A stretch of DNA of 64,000 nucleotides from Agrostemma githago (lineage: Eukaryota; Streptophyta; Magnoliopsida; Caryophyllales; Caryophyllaceae). The stretch is taken from positions 47,032,683 to 47,096,682 of the forward strand of contig OY288250.1 in NCBI GenBank assembly GCA_958450325.1, read 5' to 3'. Every line of letters begins with the position of its first letter. Position 1 is the first letter of the stretch. Of the stretch, positions 43,937 through 55,440 are shown one piece after another. The notes beneath the pieces were generated by a model. It was not told the origin of the DNA, did not search any database, and saw nothing but the letters and a program-made list of their open reading frames with translations. The translations under genes and the position numbers were made by a program.

Positions 43937-46113
43937 CGACATTATCCGAGAGTCTAGATTTGGTTTAAGCCCGAGTCTGAGTCCGAGTCTAGGATGTTCT
44001 ATTTCCTTCACTTTCCAAGTCAAAATCAGAGTCAGAGTCAGTTGTATTCTGTCCTCTTTTTTCAAAATTCAATAAAATCAGCTTTTCTATTTCTCATATA
44101 TAATTTTCTTTTGTGTTTCCGAGAACATGATGAACACCATCATACACTGTGAGCACATGCACGTGACTATTATAGGCACATCTATAATGACTGCAGGAAA
44201 CCGAGCCCGTGTTTTCCTTTTACCTGTTCCATGTCTGGTATAGAAAAGCCACATAACTACCCCTAGCATGAGCAGTATCGAATCCTATGACAAATCTAGG
44301 TAGTCTCTTAGTTTGGGTCCAAGACGGGAGGCAAGCCCACTTCCCACCATAAACACCCATCCAATAAGACTAACCAATCCCTACCTTAGGTGTTAGTCTG
44401 ACCGACCAAAAAAAGCTGGACAAAAAAATCAAAAGTCCAAGGAAAAAGCAAAAGGCCAAAACAAAAAAGCTGGCCATGATCAAAAAGAATTATCAACATC
44501 CCTCGACCAGACACAGTCAACTCAAATGAAGAATCCCATGACCGGGGCTAAGAGGTCAGCCAAAAAAAATATTCAAATACCCATGACCGTGGTCAACGGT
44601 CAACTTAAGATCAAATTCATACCATCAAATAGGGGAGAAACAATCAAGCTGGTCAGCTAGTACTACACTATGCCTTCCCACATTACAACCCTCAAGACCT
44701 TCTCGAGACCTAGGCTAGAGACAGCCCGGAATTTTGAGATTCAAGCTCCATAAGACACCATAACCATTAGGTCAAACATGGAAACCAGATCCCGCATTAT
44801 CCAACCTGCCCGATCGAAGTTCAAGTCATTTTCACTCGACTTCCCCTTTTCCTACCACATTACAATACCTTACCCTCGAAGCCTTAGCTTCACAAAATCA
44901 AGCTCCAGATGTCAAAACATCAAAGCCACTTACTACTTGGCTCCACATTTCCAAAAAACATCTAAACCAGTTACCATCCCCAAACACGGGAACTCAACCT
45001 GCGATCGGCATAGGACATGCCCAAATAGTTCACACCACCTCTGGGGGCTACCCCGGAGAATGCTCACGGTCACAGGATCAACATCCTAACTATTCTAGCC
45101 CTTCGATCGAGACATCATTGAGAATGCACCTGGTCGACACCATCGTTATGGCTAGTTACACACAAAGCCCTAATAAACTAGGCACCACAACATATCTTCC
45201 AATCCACTGAACTACGGCTTGGTTTGATTTCACTAACACGTGAATACGTAGGCAGCCTTTCAACAGAGGCACAACCACCCACATTGACACACATTCAAAA
45301 AGCACCATCCTTCCGGTCACGACACTGTCATGTTCTCAACAGTTAGCTTTGTCATTCTGGGGGCTTCTCCTAGGCAGAAGTTCTCCATCCACTCACATAA
45401 TCCAAATACTTTCAAAATATAGCCACCTTTCTATAGTGTGTCCTAGTACTCGGCTCAGTCAAAGACGAGAATCTGTCAGAACTCGGAGTAATACCCACTT
45501 TGGAAATGTACCCCAAAACCAAAAATTCAGAAGGAGCACTAGACTACAGCATTGTTACTGCTAAAACAGTCTCATTACAGACTACTGCAATTCCCCTACA
45601 ACGCATCCTTCCCATTTCGATGTACGACAGTGTTGTCACTCGCCTAGGCTACGGAATAGCGCAACTTAAGAGTCTTGTTAAGTGGCCCACCCCCCTACCG
45701 AGTCATGGTCCAACCCCTCGAGAGTCCAGTCGTGTCTGTCAACTCGTCCGCTCACGTCCAGAGTCGAGTCTGTCGGTAGGCCTCTCTCTTCAAATTCTAC
45801 TTTGAGATTTGCAAAACTTAGCCATTTGAAAAAATCCTTTTCGACAAGGTCAAATTTCAGTCTATTTAAACTGCAAATTCCTTTTCTACCCCTTTCAATT
45901 CTGAAAACCTATCTCCTAGTACGTGAGTTGCTTTCAGGACTTCGATTCCAAAAATCAATCAAAAATCATTTCTTCCCCAGTGTGAGTCGGTGTTTCGCCT
46001 AAATATTACATGCAAATTTTTATCTATAAGCATACAGGTACACCCAAGACTCCCGAAGAATTCTCAAAAACTCCCCAGTGGAAGGCTCAGGCAACATTTT
46101 TTACTAAGGAATC
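43937..46113 (+). other. Non-coding interior of Tat element 2 in place of pol
   Basis: Pol should be here. No RT, RNase H, protease or integrase motif is visible on either strand. The sequence includes purine-rich stretches (44400-44640) and many pieces of GGGGGCTACC/CTGGGGGCT type. Whether these 2.2 kb are pol remnants or unrelated filler cannot be told by eye. Confidence 0.55.
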
Positions 46114-46490
46114 GGGATGTATCTGTTAGCAGATACACCCAGAGCTTCCAAGGCAAGCTCCCACGCAATTCCGAGATGGGATGTATCTGTAAGCCGATAC
46201 ACCCAGAGCTTCCAAGGCAAGCTCCCACGCAATCCCAAGATGGGATGTGTCTGTAAACAGACACACCCAAAGCTTCAAAGGCAAGCTCCCACGCAATTCC
46301 AAGATGGGATGTGTCTGTAAACAGACACACCCATAGCTTCCAAGGCAAGCTCCCACGCAACTCCAAGATGGGATGTGTCTGTAAACAGACACACCCATAG
46401 CTTCCAAGGCAAGCTCCCACACAACTCCAAGATGGGATGTGTCTGTAAACAGACACACACAAGACTTTTCAGGCAAAGTTCCCGCAACAC
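46114..46490. repeat. 64-bp tandem repeat with a hairpin in every unit
   Basis: Units begin at 46114, 46178, 46242, 46306, 46370 and 46434, a constant 64-bp period; the last is incomplete. Each starts with GGGATGTGTCTGT, two to three bases, then ACAGACACACCC, an inverted repeat with a short loop, followed by a conserved AGCTTCCAAGGCAAGCTCCC segment that is itself partly palindromic. The first two units carry matched substitutions in both arms (TGTATCTG with GATACA), so the stem is kept. Tandem arrays at this place in Tat and Ogre elements are known and can give rise to satellite DNA. Confidence 0.93.
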
Positions 46491-46648
46491 TATTGACATC
46501 TACCCAGGTATGATTTCTATCTTATGGCTGGCGAGCCCTTCACACAAGTCTAATGGACTATAAACGACTCGATCGGAAGTCTGCCAGGTCTTAATCCTCG
46601 ATTGGCCTGGTAGCGACTCTGACTTTCGCCTTGTCCAAGCCTCAGTCA

Positions 46649-46660
46649 GAGTGGGGGCTC
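46649..46660 (+). other. Polypurine tract of Tat element 2
   Basis: GAGTGGGGGCTC directly precedes the 3' LTR start (46661). Identical to the tract of Tat element 1. Confidence 0.87.
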
Positions 46661-47250
46661 TGTAGACACCCACATTTTGACCGCCAGGTGTCTATAGTAG
46701 TTCCCTCCAAACACCCGATGATGATCGGACGCAAACATGCTTTAATGGACTCGGATATGGGCTCGAAATCATGGACATTTGGCTTGGGCTTATAACGGAG
46801 TACAAATCTTACAAAACCACCCTCAAAATCAGGCCCAGTAGGTCGTTTCAAGTCAAATAAGACTAATTTGGGTCGAATCCGACACCAGGGGCAAAACCGT
46901 CTTTTAGCGACTGGGTCAAACCCGGTCAAAGATATTTTTTCCCGAGATACACGGACCAACCGTGACACCTCATCAGTTCGGTTAGGCTCAGGTACTACAA
47001 AATATTAGCCTCGAAAATATTAAATAAATCCATTCAAGGATAGAATTCGATCTCAAGTAAGAATTCTATCCGAAAACCAAATCAATTCAGCGACCGAGCA
47101 TCAAAATACTCGGCAAACAGCCCATTTCAGCCGAGATACTTGGCTTTCTCACCAAGAAACGGGACTCTCGTTCCCTTCAAACTCCTACGTTTCCTATCCA
47201 AACCGGTGTTTCTTGTCACCTAAGTAGGAATACCTCTCAAGGACCTCACC

Positions 47251-47260
47251 TATAAATAGG
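47251..47260 (+). promoter_or_regulatory. TATA box of Tat element 2 3' LTR
   Basis: TATAAATAGG, the partner of 40090-40099. From here transcription could run into the CACTA element's left end. Confidence 0.6.
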
Positions 47261-48105
47261 ACCCTCTTGTCACACATTATAGACAGATATAAAAAATACA
47301 TCTATCAATTCTATCAATTATTCACATCTACGAGTTATCAATCAATTATTCTCATACATTACTCATCTACAACATACATTCATACATCATCGACATCTCA
47401 CAAAAACGATTCCGGACATACGGCAACTTCGTAACGTCAAAATACCGATAAGATAACCCGACGAATCCAACCCAAAAAACCGGCCACCACCCGCCAGCTT
47501 ATACGAACCAAACCGACACCCTAACTCACCCACATCGTCTCGACGCTCACGTGCCTAAGCCACTTCCCGACGAGCCTTTTTCCGAGAAAACAAAGCATGT
47601 AGGTTGAGGGTGTAAAATCAAACCCGATTCTTCCCTTTTCTCTTCCTTTCTCTCGTCTTTTTCTTTTCTTTTCGTCGGTCGGTCCGTTTTTTTTATATGG
47701 GTCGTTGTCTCATTTTTTTTTTATTTTCTAAAAACGATATTACAAAATTATTTTCAAACAAAACATTCTTAACAATACGATACCGACTCTCTAGTCAAAT
47801 ATCGTATTAATAGAATAACATTAAACCTGTTGATGCTAGAAAATCGTTATATGGTCTTACTACAACGATTTTTAACGCGGAGGGAGTCAAACATCGTTTT
47901 TTTAGTTTAAACTTTACAAATCGATTTTCAAACTTTTTTTTTTACCTTTTCTAAAAACCAATCCGACTATTTGATATCGAATTCATAATCGAATATCGAA
48001 TACGACGAATATCGAAATTATAAATCGAGTACAAATTAATCCATATTTGTACGCAATTTATCAAAATTGACGATTTTCGAAAATAAAAAAAAAAACGGGA
48101 CAGCT

Positions 48106-48146
48106 ACTCGCGCGAGTCGCGCCCCTCCCAGACGACTCGCGCGAGA
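48106..48146. repeat. Palindrome pair ACTCGCGCGAGT in the 3' LTR
   Basis: A perfect palindrome at 48106-48117 and a near copy at 48135-48146, starts 29 bp apart as in the 5' LTR. Confidence 0.8.
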
Positions 48147-48399
48147 GCCTGAAAACCGAGCCCTTTTTTCTTCGGTTTCTCGTTTTTTTATTTCTTTTCG
48201 TTTCTTACATAAAACAGCGACTTTCGCGACATATTTTCAGATTTCTATAAATACTTTTTCGACCTCGGTCAACACGTGTTAATCCATCACGTGTCATAAA
48301 CATTTTTTTAAAATCATGCATATTATCGTATTTACATCTTTATTCGATTTATGAACCGTTACTAACCTGTTTGCTCATGTTTGTAGCGATTTATTTTCA

Positions 48400-48433
48400 C
48401 ACTACAACAAAATCACTCTTTCGCGGCGATTAT
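48400..48433. repeat. Left terminal inverted repeat of the CACTA element
   Basis: It pairs with 61335-61368. About 34 bp match, with roughly two differences near positions 16 and 18 (CACTCTTT against CGCCCTTT), and both include the TTTCGCGGCGATTAT block. Confidence 0.9.
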
Positions 48434-48439
48434 TTTGGT

Positions 48440-48900
48440 AATTCGTGGCGATTCTATTCGACGCGAAAGGTTTCCCCATCGATTGTGTATTCGTTGAGGT
48501 AGGCGGTGTTGCCGTAGCCTTTCGTTTCGAATAATCTATTCGCTGGGTTAGGTTCTTTAAAGCGGCGCGAAAGAAGATGAGGTTTAGTGGCGATTTTAGT
48601 GTCGATTATTATTGATGCGGTAGATGTTTTGATTTTCCCACTAATAAGAACTATAGCGATTGTATTCGACACAATAAGTACAATCAAACGTCATTTAGTG
48701 GCAATTGTTGTAATTGTATTCGACACGATAAACAAGTACTATAATATCATTTCTTTTACAATTTATCAATAGTATTCGACGCGATAAGTATTACAAACAA
48801 TCGTAACAATTGCATTCGACACGATATGTAATACAATTGCAACGACATAGTAAATTGGTATCAATTTCATTCGATACGAAATATCATTTCTATCTCTAAA
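48440..48900. repeat. Left subterminal repeats (ATTCGACRCGATAA type)
   Basis: The motif ATTCGAC(A/G)CGA recurs at least seven times between 48455 and 48875, at intervals of 40-70 bp. Such arrays near the CACTA ends are typical binding sites for the second (TNPA-like) protein. The right end has related, sparser motifs. Confidence 0.7.
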
Positions 48901-49288
48901 TTACGATGCGAAATAAAAAGAAAGAACAGGCGAAAAACATGAAACTTATATATAACTCATAAAATCTCAAAATTATATGTATCTAACATCGACTAAATTA
49001 AATTAATAAAAATAGGTCCAAAATAAGTGCAAAAAATCCTTTTAGAACCTAAAATAATTAACTAGGTCTTCAACTCCAAAGCAAAGCTTCAAACCATCTA
49101 TTCCAAATTACATAGAGTAGCTGCGCCTCGAAAAAACTGCAATAACAAATATCATGTATATACCAAGTTATACCGAATTTTTAGTCATTTCCCACGTGCA
49201 AGTAAATAAATGAAATAGATTTATGTATGTATATACACACTCACTGGTTCATGTATGTTCCTTGACACATATAACGAAATATCACAAA

Positions 49289-50155
49289 TCAGCTGCTTGA
49301 GTTGCTATAATCATCCTGTACGAACAATTGAAAAGCACACCGAATATTATATGACGTGAGTCCATTATCTAATTCAGTTCAGTATATCATCATATTTGTA
49401 ACATATTGTGTATTAAGTACAAACCAATTATATAAAAAAATGAAATAAGAACATACCGTATTAGTCTGATCGTATTTTGAATATTCTTTTGATGTTCTAC
49501 CTTTAAAGAGTGCCAACAATTCTTGGAATACATTCTCTAGTTGATGTTGCTTTTCCAATACCTTATTTACCTCCGCATCACTCTTTGCTTGTACCATCTT
49601 CAATTCTTCGGTATGTTTCTGTTGCATGAGGTTCATCTCATCACGAAGCTTGTTCATTAACTCATTGGAGGCGACATTGTTTTCCACAAAGTCTGACAAT
49701 GGTTGTACCCCAGAATTACCCCACAATTTGAAAGCACACAACCCTCCACCAACTCCGCGCACACGTCCACGTCGTTCTTCTTTTCCTATTACTTGATCAA
49801 ATATATCTCCTTTCCAAGCTATCTTTCCATCCATTTGCTCTATTAGATTGGGTAACTCTTGTAATTTTTGTTTCATTAATTCCTAATGTATATAAAAAAT
49901 GTTTGAAATAATCATCGAAATAGTGACGAAGAAAATAAAAAAAAATAGAAAGATAAGCGCTACTACTTTTTTTGCTTTTAAAGTGTCGATTTGTAATGGT
50001 ATTGAACTCTACATTAAAAAAGTGTGCAATAATTAAATAAAACTTACAACTGCTTTTGCCGAATTTTCATCAATTTTCTTCTTCTCTCTTGTTTTTCTAT
50101 CCTTGTGAGTCTCAATGAAAATTTGAGCGCGCCTGGGCTCAACACCATTAACCGT
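49289..50155 (-). CDS. CACTA second protein, plant transposase Ptta/En/Spm type
   Basis: Three exons are visible on the minus strand. 50048-50155 reads TVNGVEPRRAQIFIETHKD; acceptor CTAG, donor GTAAGT. 49457-49882 reads ELMKQKLQELPNLIEQMDGK, then GKEERRGRVRGVGGGLCAF and a coiled coil with EKQHQLENVFQELLALF; donor GTATGT. The short last exon 49289-49315 ends DDYSNSSS. The RGRVRGVG motif after an acidic start and the C-terminal coiled coil fit the Ptta/En/Spm family (TNPA-like, DNA-binding, acting at subterminal repeats). The first exon seen has no ATG, and only about 130 bp separate it from the stop of the TNP2 gene. Either the 5' part is lost or it is spliced onto the TNP2 transcript. Confidence 0.65.
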
Positions 50156-52280
50156 CTAGATAAAGAATAGATAAAGCATACCACGATGAGGGAAACATCC
50201 AAATAAATTAGTAATATTACTAATATTCTAATACAATACCAAACCAACATCACTGCTAAAATGTAACCAAAAAATATAAAACAATTGCTCATGTATCATC
50301 CACATATGTTCCTTCCACACCAGACAAGTCAATATCCATGTCGAAAGCATCTTCTACGGATGTCAAACGGTGTTCTTCAATCTCTGAATCAACTTCCCAT
50401 TGATCATCTCCTAAATCGAAAGTACCTCTAGGCTTTATCGACTTTGGAATAAACCAATCGTGATTTGTTCCATCTTGCACATATATAACTTGATCAACTT
50501 GAGAAGCAAACACAAATGGCTCATCGCTTACTCGATTGAGATTATACATAAGATGAGAAAAATTAACAAGAGTAAATCCCAACTTGTCTTTCTTTAAACC
50601 ACTCGCACTATGAACATTAACCCAATCACACCTAAACATAGGTATCGAAAATTTACTGTAAAAATTTAACTCGATGATATCAGTTAAGATCCCATAATAT
50701 ATAACATCTCCGAGAATCGGATTTGTATCCTTAGAGCTAGCATAACTTTGTGTCTTTGCTACAACCTTCACCCCACTATTTTGTGTAGTCTTATTTTTCT
50801 CAAATTCTTTAGTACGAAATCTATAACCATTTTTCATATCAAACGCTTGAAATCTTCTAGCCATGGGCAATGGACCAAGTGCAAGTGTCTTAACATCATC
50901 TGTGATTCTTATGTCATTCTTGTTGTCAGGATCATTAACCTAATAAATTGAACATGAGAAAACAAGGTTCAATTCAAGATAAGTACAATATATATTTTTC
51001 TTTTTTTATGAAACTATGTGTTTTAGTAAATACTCACAAATGTTTTCAACCATTCGACAAATTCTTCATTGTGCATTCGATCTTGGACAATTTGAGTTAA
51101 ACGATTACGTCTATGTATTCTCTTGAGGAAAGATACATGTTCCCTACATCAATTATTCATGTTAGTTATAAAATATATTTAAACATCATCAAAGTTAGAG
51201 ACGAAGATGCGAAATTAAATTTCATACTCTCTTAAAGATTCAATATCTTTGCAATCACAATTGAACAGAACGTATCGATGTGCTTGTACCCTTGTCTTCT
51301 CATCCATCATAAAACCTTCAACTCGTCCATACGGTTGACCAACCGATGGAAAAAGACATGATTCTCCACTATTTTCATAACCATAGGTACACTGTGCATT
51401 GTTTCTATTTGAGGAATTCCTAATGTCATCACCTTCTCCCAAGTAACGAGAGCAAAATGTTATACACTCTTGAATTAGATAAGTTTCTGCAATCGATCCT
51501 TCAGGACGTGCTTTATTGCCCACATATGACTTGAGTGTAGATAAATACCTAAAATAATTAGCTTATTAGGCCTGTTTCGTTTTATGATACACCACTAATG
51601 AAAACTAAATAAAGGAAACATTATTACCTCTCAATAGGGTACATCCATCGGTAATGCACCGGACCACCAATTTTAGCTTCAGCGACTAGATGAACCACAA
51701 GGTGTACCATAATAGTAAAGAAAGTTGGTGGAAAGAGTTTCTCCAAGTTACAAAGAATAGTAGCAATCTTTGTCTCTAATCGTTCAAGTTCTCTAATGTA
51801 CAGTGTTCTTGAACATAATGCTCGGAAAAAATCACACAACTCAATTAAAATTGGGGATACTTTCTCATGTAAGCTCTCTCTCATCGCAAGAGGTAACATT
51901 AGCTGCATTAGCACTCACTACTAGAGAAGATGGCAAAGAAATCATCTTAAAATGCCCTAAGACACCATTTTGGAGATGATCTCCAGGTCAAAGGTGTCTT
52001 AGGGTAAGAAACCATATGAAAAAAATGATTTCTTTGCTTATGCTTTAGAAACCAATTTTAAAAGATAAATGGTTTCTTTGATCCATGAGAAAGACACCTT
52101 TTGGGAGACATAAATGGTTTCTTATCTAAACTTAATAAATCATGTACTTCACTTAAATGATTTCTTTGATACCAACTTAATAAACCATATAACACACTTC
52201 AATGGTTTCTTTGCCTATCAACTTAATAAACCATGTAACACTTAAATGATTTCTTTGCAACCTTGATATTTAAAAAAAAA

Positions 52281-52282
<2 letters not shown>

Positions 52283-52343
<61 letters not shown>
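52283..52343. repeat. (TAA)n microsatellite
   Basis: About twenty uninterrupted TAA/ATA triplets inside the nested CACTA-like element. Confidence 0.95.
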
Positions 52344-52345
<2 letters not shown>

Positions 52346-55300
52346 TAGTAATATTTAAGGTACCCCAAATATTAAAATACAATGTACCAATTTCATATAT
52401 CAACCAAAAAATAGACAAGAATTTCCATACAATATCTCATATGTATAAAATGATTCCAAGATATATCAAAATTACATTATAAGCACTCAATAATTTATGC
52501 ACTATGACAAAATATCCCAAAAAATGAGTGTTTTCCCCAACCTCTTCGTTCCGGCTTCTTCATCACTCTAACTAAAATGTCATCACGACCCTTGGATGCT
52601 ATCCCTCCATCTTTACATTGTGCAAGATAGAAGGGCGTTACCCTAAAATACAACTGCAAATACAACCAGATCGTTGATAAATTGTCGCAACCCCATTAAA
52701 ATATAATGATAGGAAGCTTCATATCATTAAGAACACGTGCATAAGGTTGAGACCAAATCACTTACTCATCTTATGTACAGTGCATAGGCGGCAAACTCGT
52801 TGGGTCTAAGTAACTACGTGAACGAAGTGTGCCCTCTACCAAGTGGTATTCTTGGCCTAAACTCAATAGATGTCATCAAGTACGGGCAATGGCTGAAGCT
52901 GACACTGAAAAATCATCCCAAGCATGATAGTCACAACCTCTTTCAGCAAGATCTGACTGATATGATCAACATATAAGCGAGTTTGTCTTCAAATGAGACA
53001 TGAAAAGTACCTGCAAAGCACTCACGTTACTAGAATACTTGCATGAAATGAGACATGAATGAAAAAATAATGCAAAAATTGGTATCATAAAATTTTGCAT
53101 CAAACTATGTTGTTAGACATCAAACTTATGTCAAATTTTGCATCCCAAGCATGCTTCTAGCTTGATAACGAAAAAATAATGCAAAAATTGATATCGTAAG
53201 TTCATATGAAAGAATAATTGGACTAAATAAAGGGGTTTAGGGAAGTCCATATTCTAACCTTGAACAAACTTGCAGAAACTTTTGGGGATTGGACTTGAAG
53301 AAACATGTGTCATGGTAAGCCAACCAAATAAAATTCTGAATTTTTATGGGAAATAGTATTGGGTTAAGTCTCAAAATTGAACATTAGGTAGTGATTAAGG
53401 AAACTAAAATTGTTAGATCCAAATGCAAAATGAAAGGAAGATTATGATGTTTTGGACGAAGACACTACGCATAATCAATAGTCATGAGATATATGCCATC
53501 TAATGCAACTAGTTATTTGCATTTGATTATAAATTTATAATACTCATAAAAGAATAAAAAAATGTAAATTAATTGAGTGAGAGAGAGAGTATATTGCCAC
53601 ACAAACAGCAAATACCGTACCATGGTTTTTATTAGTATTGGCTGTCTTAGTTAACTCTGCCCGAAGTCTTGTCACTTCATCCCCCATTCTCCTATACTCC
53701 TTGTCCATAACTTGAGTGATTTTAAATGGTAGCGTAAACTTTCTTTTCATGTTAATATGAAGCCCTACAAGATAAGATATTATTCCCAATCATCAAAATG
53801 GCGGAGAAATGTCTTGATAACTTATGAGACATCAACCCATCTGTCACCTAATTTGTGATGTTGGAATATATATATATTACTATTTCAAAAAAAATCTAGA
53901 AGTGGATAAAACTGGAACCTGTGCACTGATGAAACTCTTGTCTAAGGTGATCAAAGCAGCAAAAAATAAACATTAGTAACAACTACTGAGAATCTGAGAT
54001 CCATACATTGAGATATAATGAGTTAATGACAACTTAATTCCTCAAAATGATATGAATTACAATTAAGGTGATCTTAATAATAAAAACCTCATTGAATACC
54101 AAACAGATGTTTAACACGGACGGAGTACATAATATCAGCAAAGGTAACACACATTATTATATAATGAGCGTCTTTTTAAACAAAAGAATTGTCTTACTCA
54201 TACTTTGCTAGATTGTTTCACACAATAAAATAAAGATTAAGCATAAATTACTCTTTCCTATTGGGATCATCTAACAAAAAAACAGACACATGTTGACCGA
54301 CTGCTCGTAGAAGGGCAAATAAAATCCAAGACATTCAGAAGAATTTTTAAAGTACTAAACTTAATCCAAGAGTATTCAACAACAATGTTACATTGGTGTT
54401 GAAGGGCTACTGCAAACGGTAGGGGAAGGGGTTCGTTTGGCCGTGGTCAGAGGCAAACAAGGATACAGTAATATGATCAAAATATTGTCTAGGACACCAC
54501 ATAAGTCAAATGATGAAAAACAAGTAGTTATGGAGGAAGTATCATTTAGTGCCTGTTGTAATGCCTATCAGTGCCTGTTGTAAGCGGCTCCACAGAATTT
54601 GATTCATATATGACACAAATAATGAAGCAGGCTTACTTGTTTGTTTAATTTTTTACGGTGCTTAGTACTTACCACAGCCGAGCAAATTCCAGGATACAAT
54701 CCTTAGCAAATAATTCTTCGAACCAACTTGTCATCATTGCTCTGCTAGTTAATTGCAAATAGGGAGAAATAAGATGTCTAGACAGGAACCATTCAAATCC
54801 CTCCGGCTAATGCAATATGGTTGTATAGGAATATTCTCCAGCCTCTCAACTAATCTCGACACTATCAACTGCCTTAATTCCTCCTTTTTATCATCAATTT
54901 GTTTCTGCCTTTGAACCTCCACAGTCCGGATCTTCGCAACGTGTTTGGATCAGAAGAGTGATTCAAGTATTCAACACCTCAGCCGCGGATTGATCAATCG
55001 ATGACGACATTAGCCAAAACTGAGTCACATGGATTTCACGCAACCCTAGTTTTGGATCAATCTCAAATTAAATTGAGAATTTGGCAATCTGAGTAATACT
55101 CAAATTATTAACCCTTCTAATTAAATAAGAAGAACATGGTGAGCGAGTGACTTACACAAGATGGACGACGGACGGTCGAAAGATGCAGTGGTCGGACGGC
55201 GGCCATAGTCGTAGGGGAGACCGCGAGAGTTGAAGTAAGAGTGAGTAATGGCGGTTTTTCTGGCAATACTGCTCAATTTTCTGGCGATACTGCTCAATAT

Positions 55301-55440
55301 TCTGGTGTTGATCTCTGATTGCTGCTGTGCAAATACAGATTCCATAGATTAAGGTTCGAAAATGTTAGTCGGAAAATAAAATAGTGAAATTGGGGATTTT
55401 TTTGTATGAGTTTGGGGAAGAAAAATGAGTGAGTATTTGT
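52344..55440. other. Interior of the nested CACTA-like element
   Basis: AT-rich. Only short frames are present. The minus-strand frame 53544-53789 contains a coiled-coil-like stretch (RMGDEVTRLRAELTKTAN) and could be an exon remnant. The frame 55121-55345 encodes repeated SSIARKLSSIARK. Neither is convincing as a gene. Confidence 0.4.

Noticed and set aside
46114..46490. CRISPR-like array
   Set aside because: Units are contiguous 64-bp tandem repeats without unique spacers, inside a plant retrotransposon.
46064..46499. Several overlapping reading frames on both strands with repeated peptide units (VCLQTHPILELRGSLPW type)
   Set aside because: They are produced by the 64-bp tandem array being open in several frames; no start context or domain.
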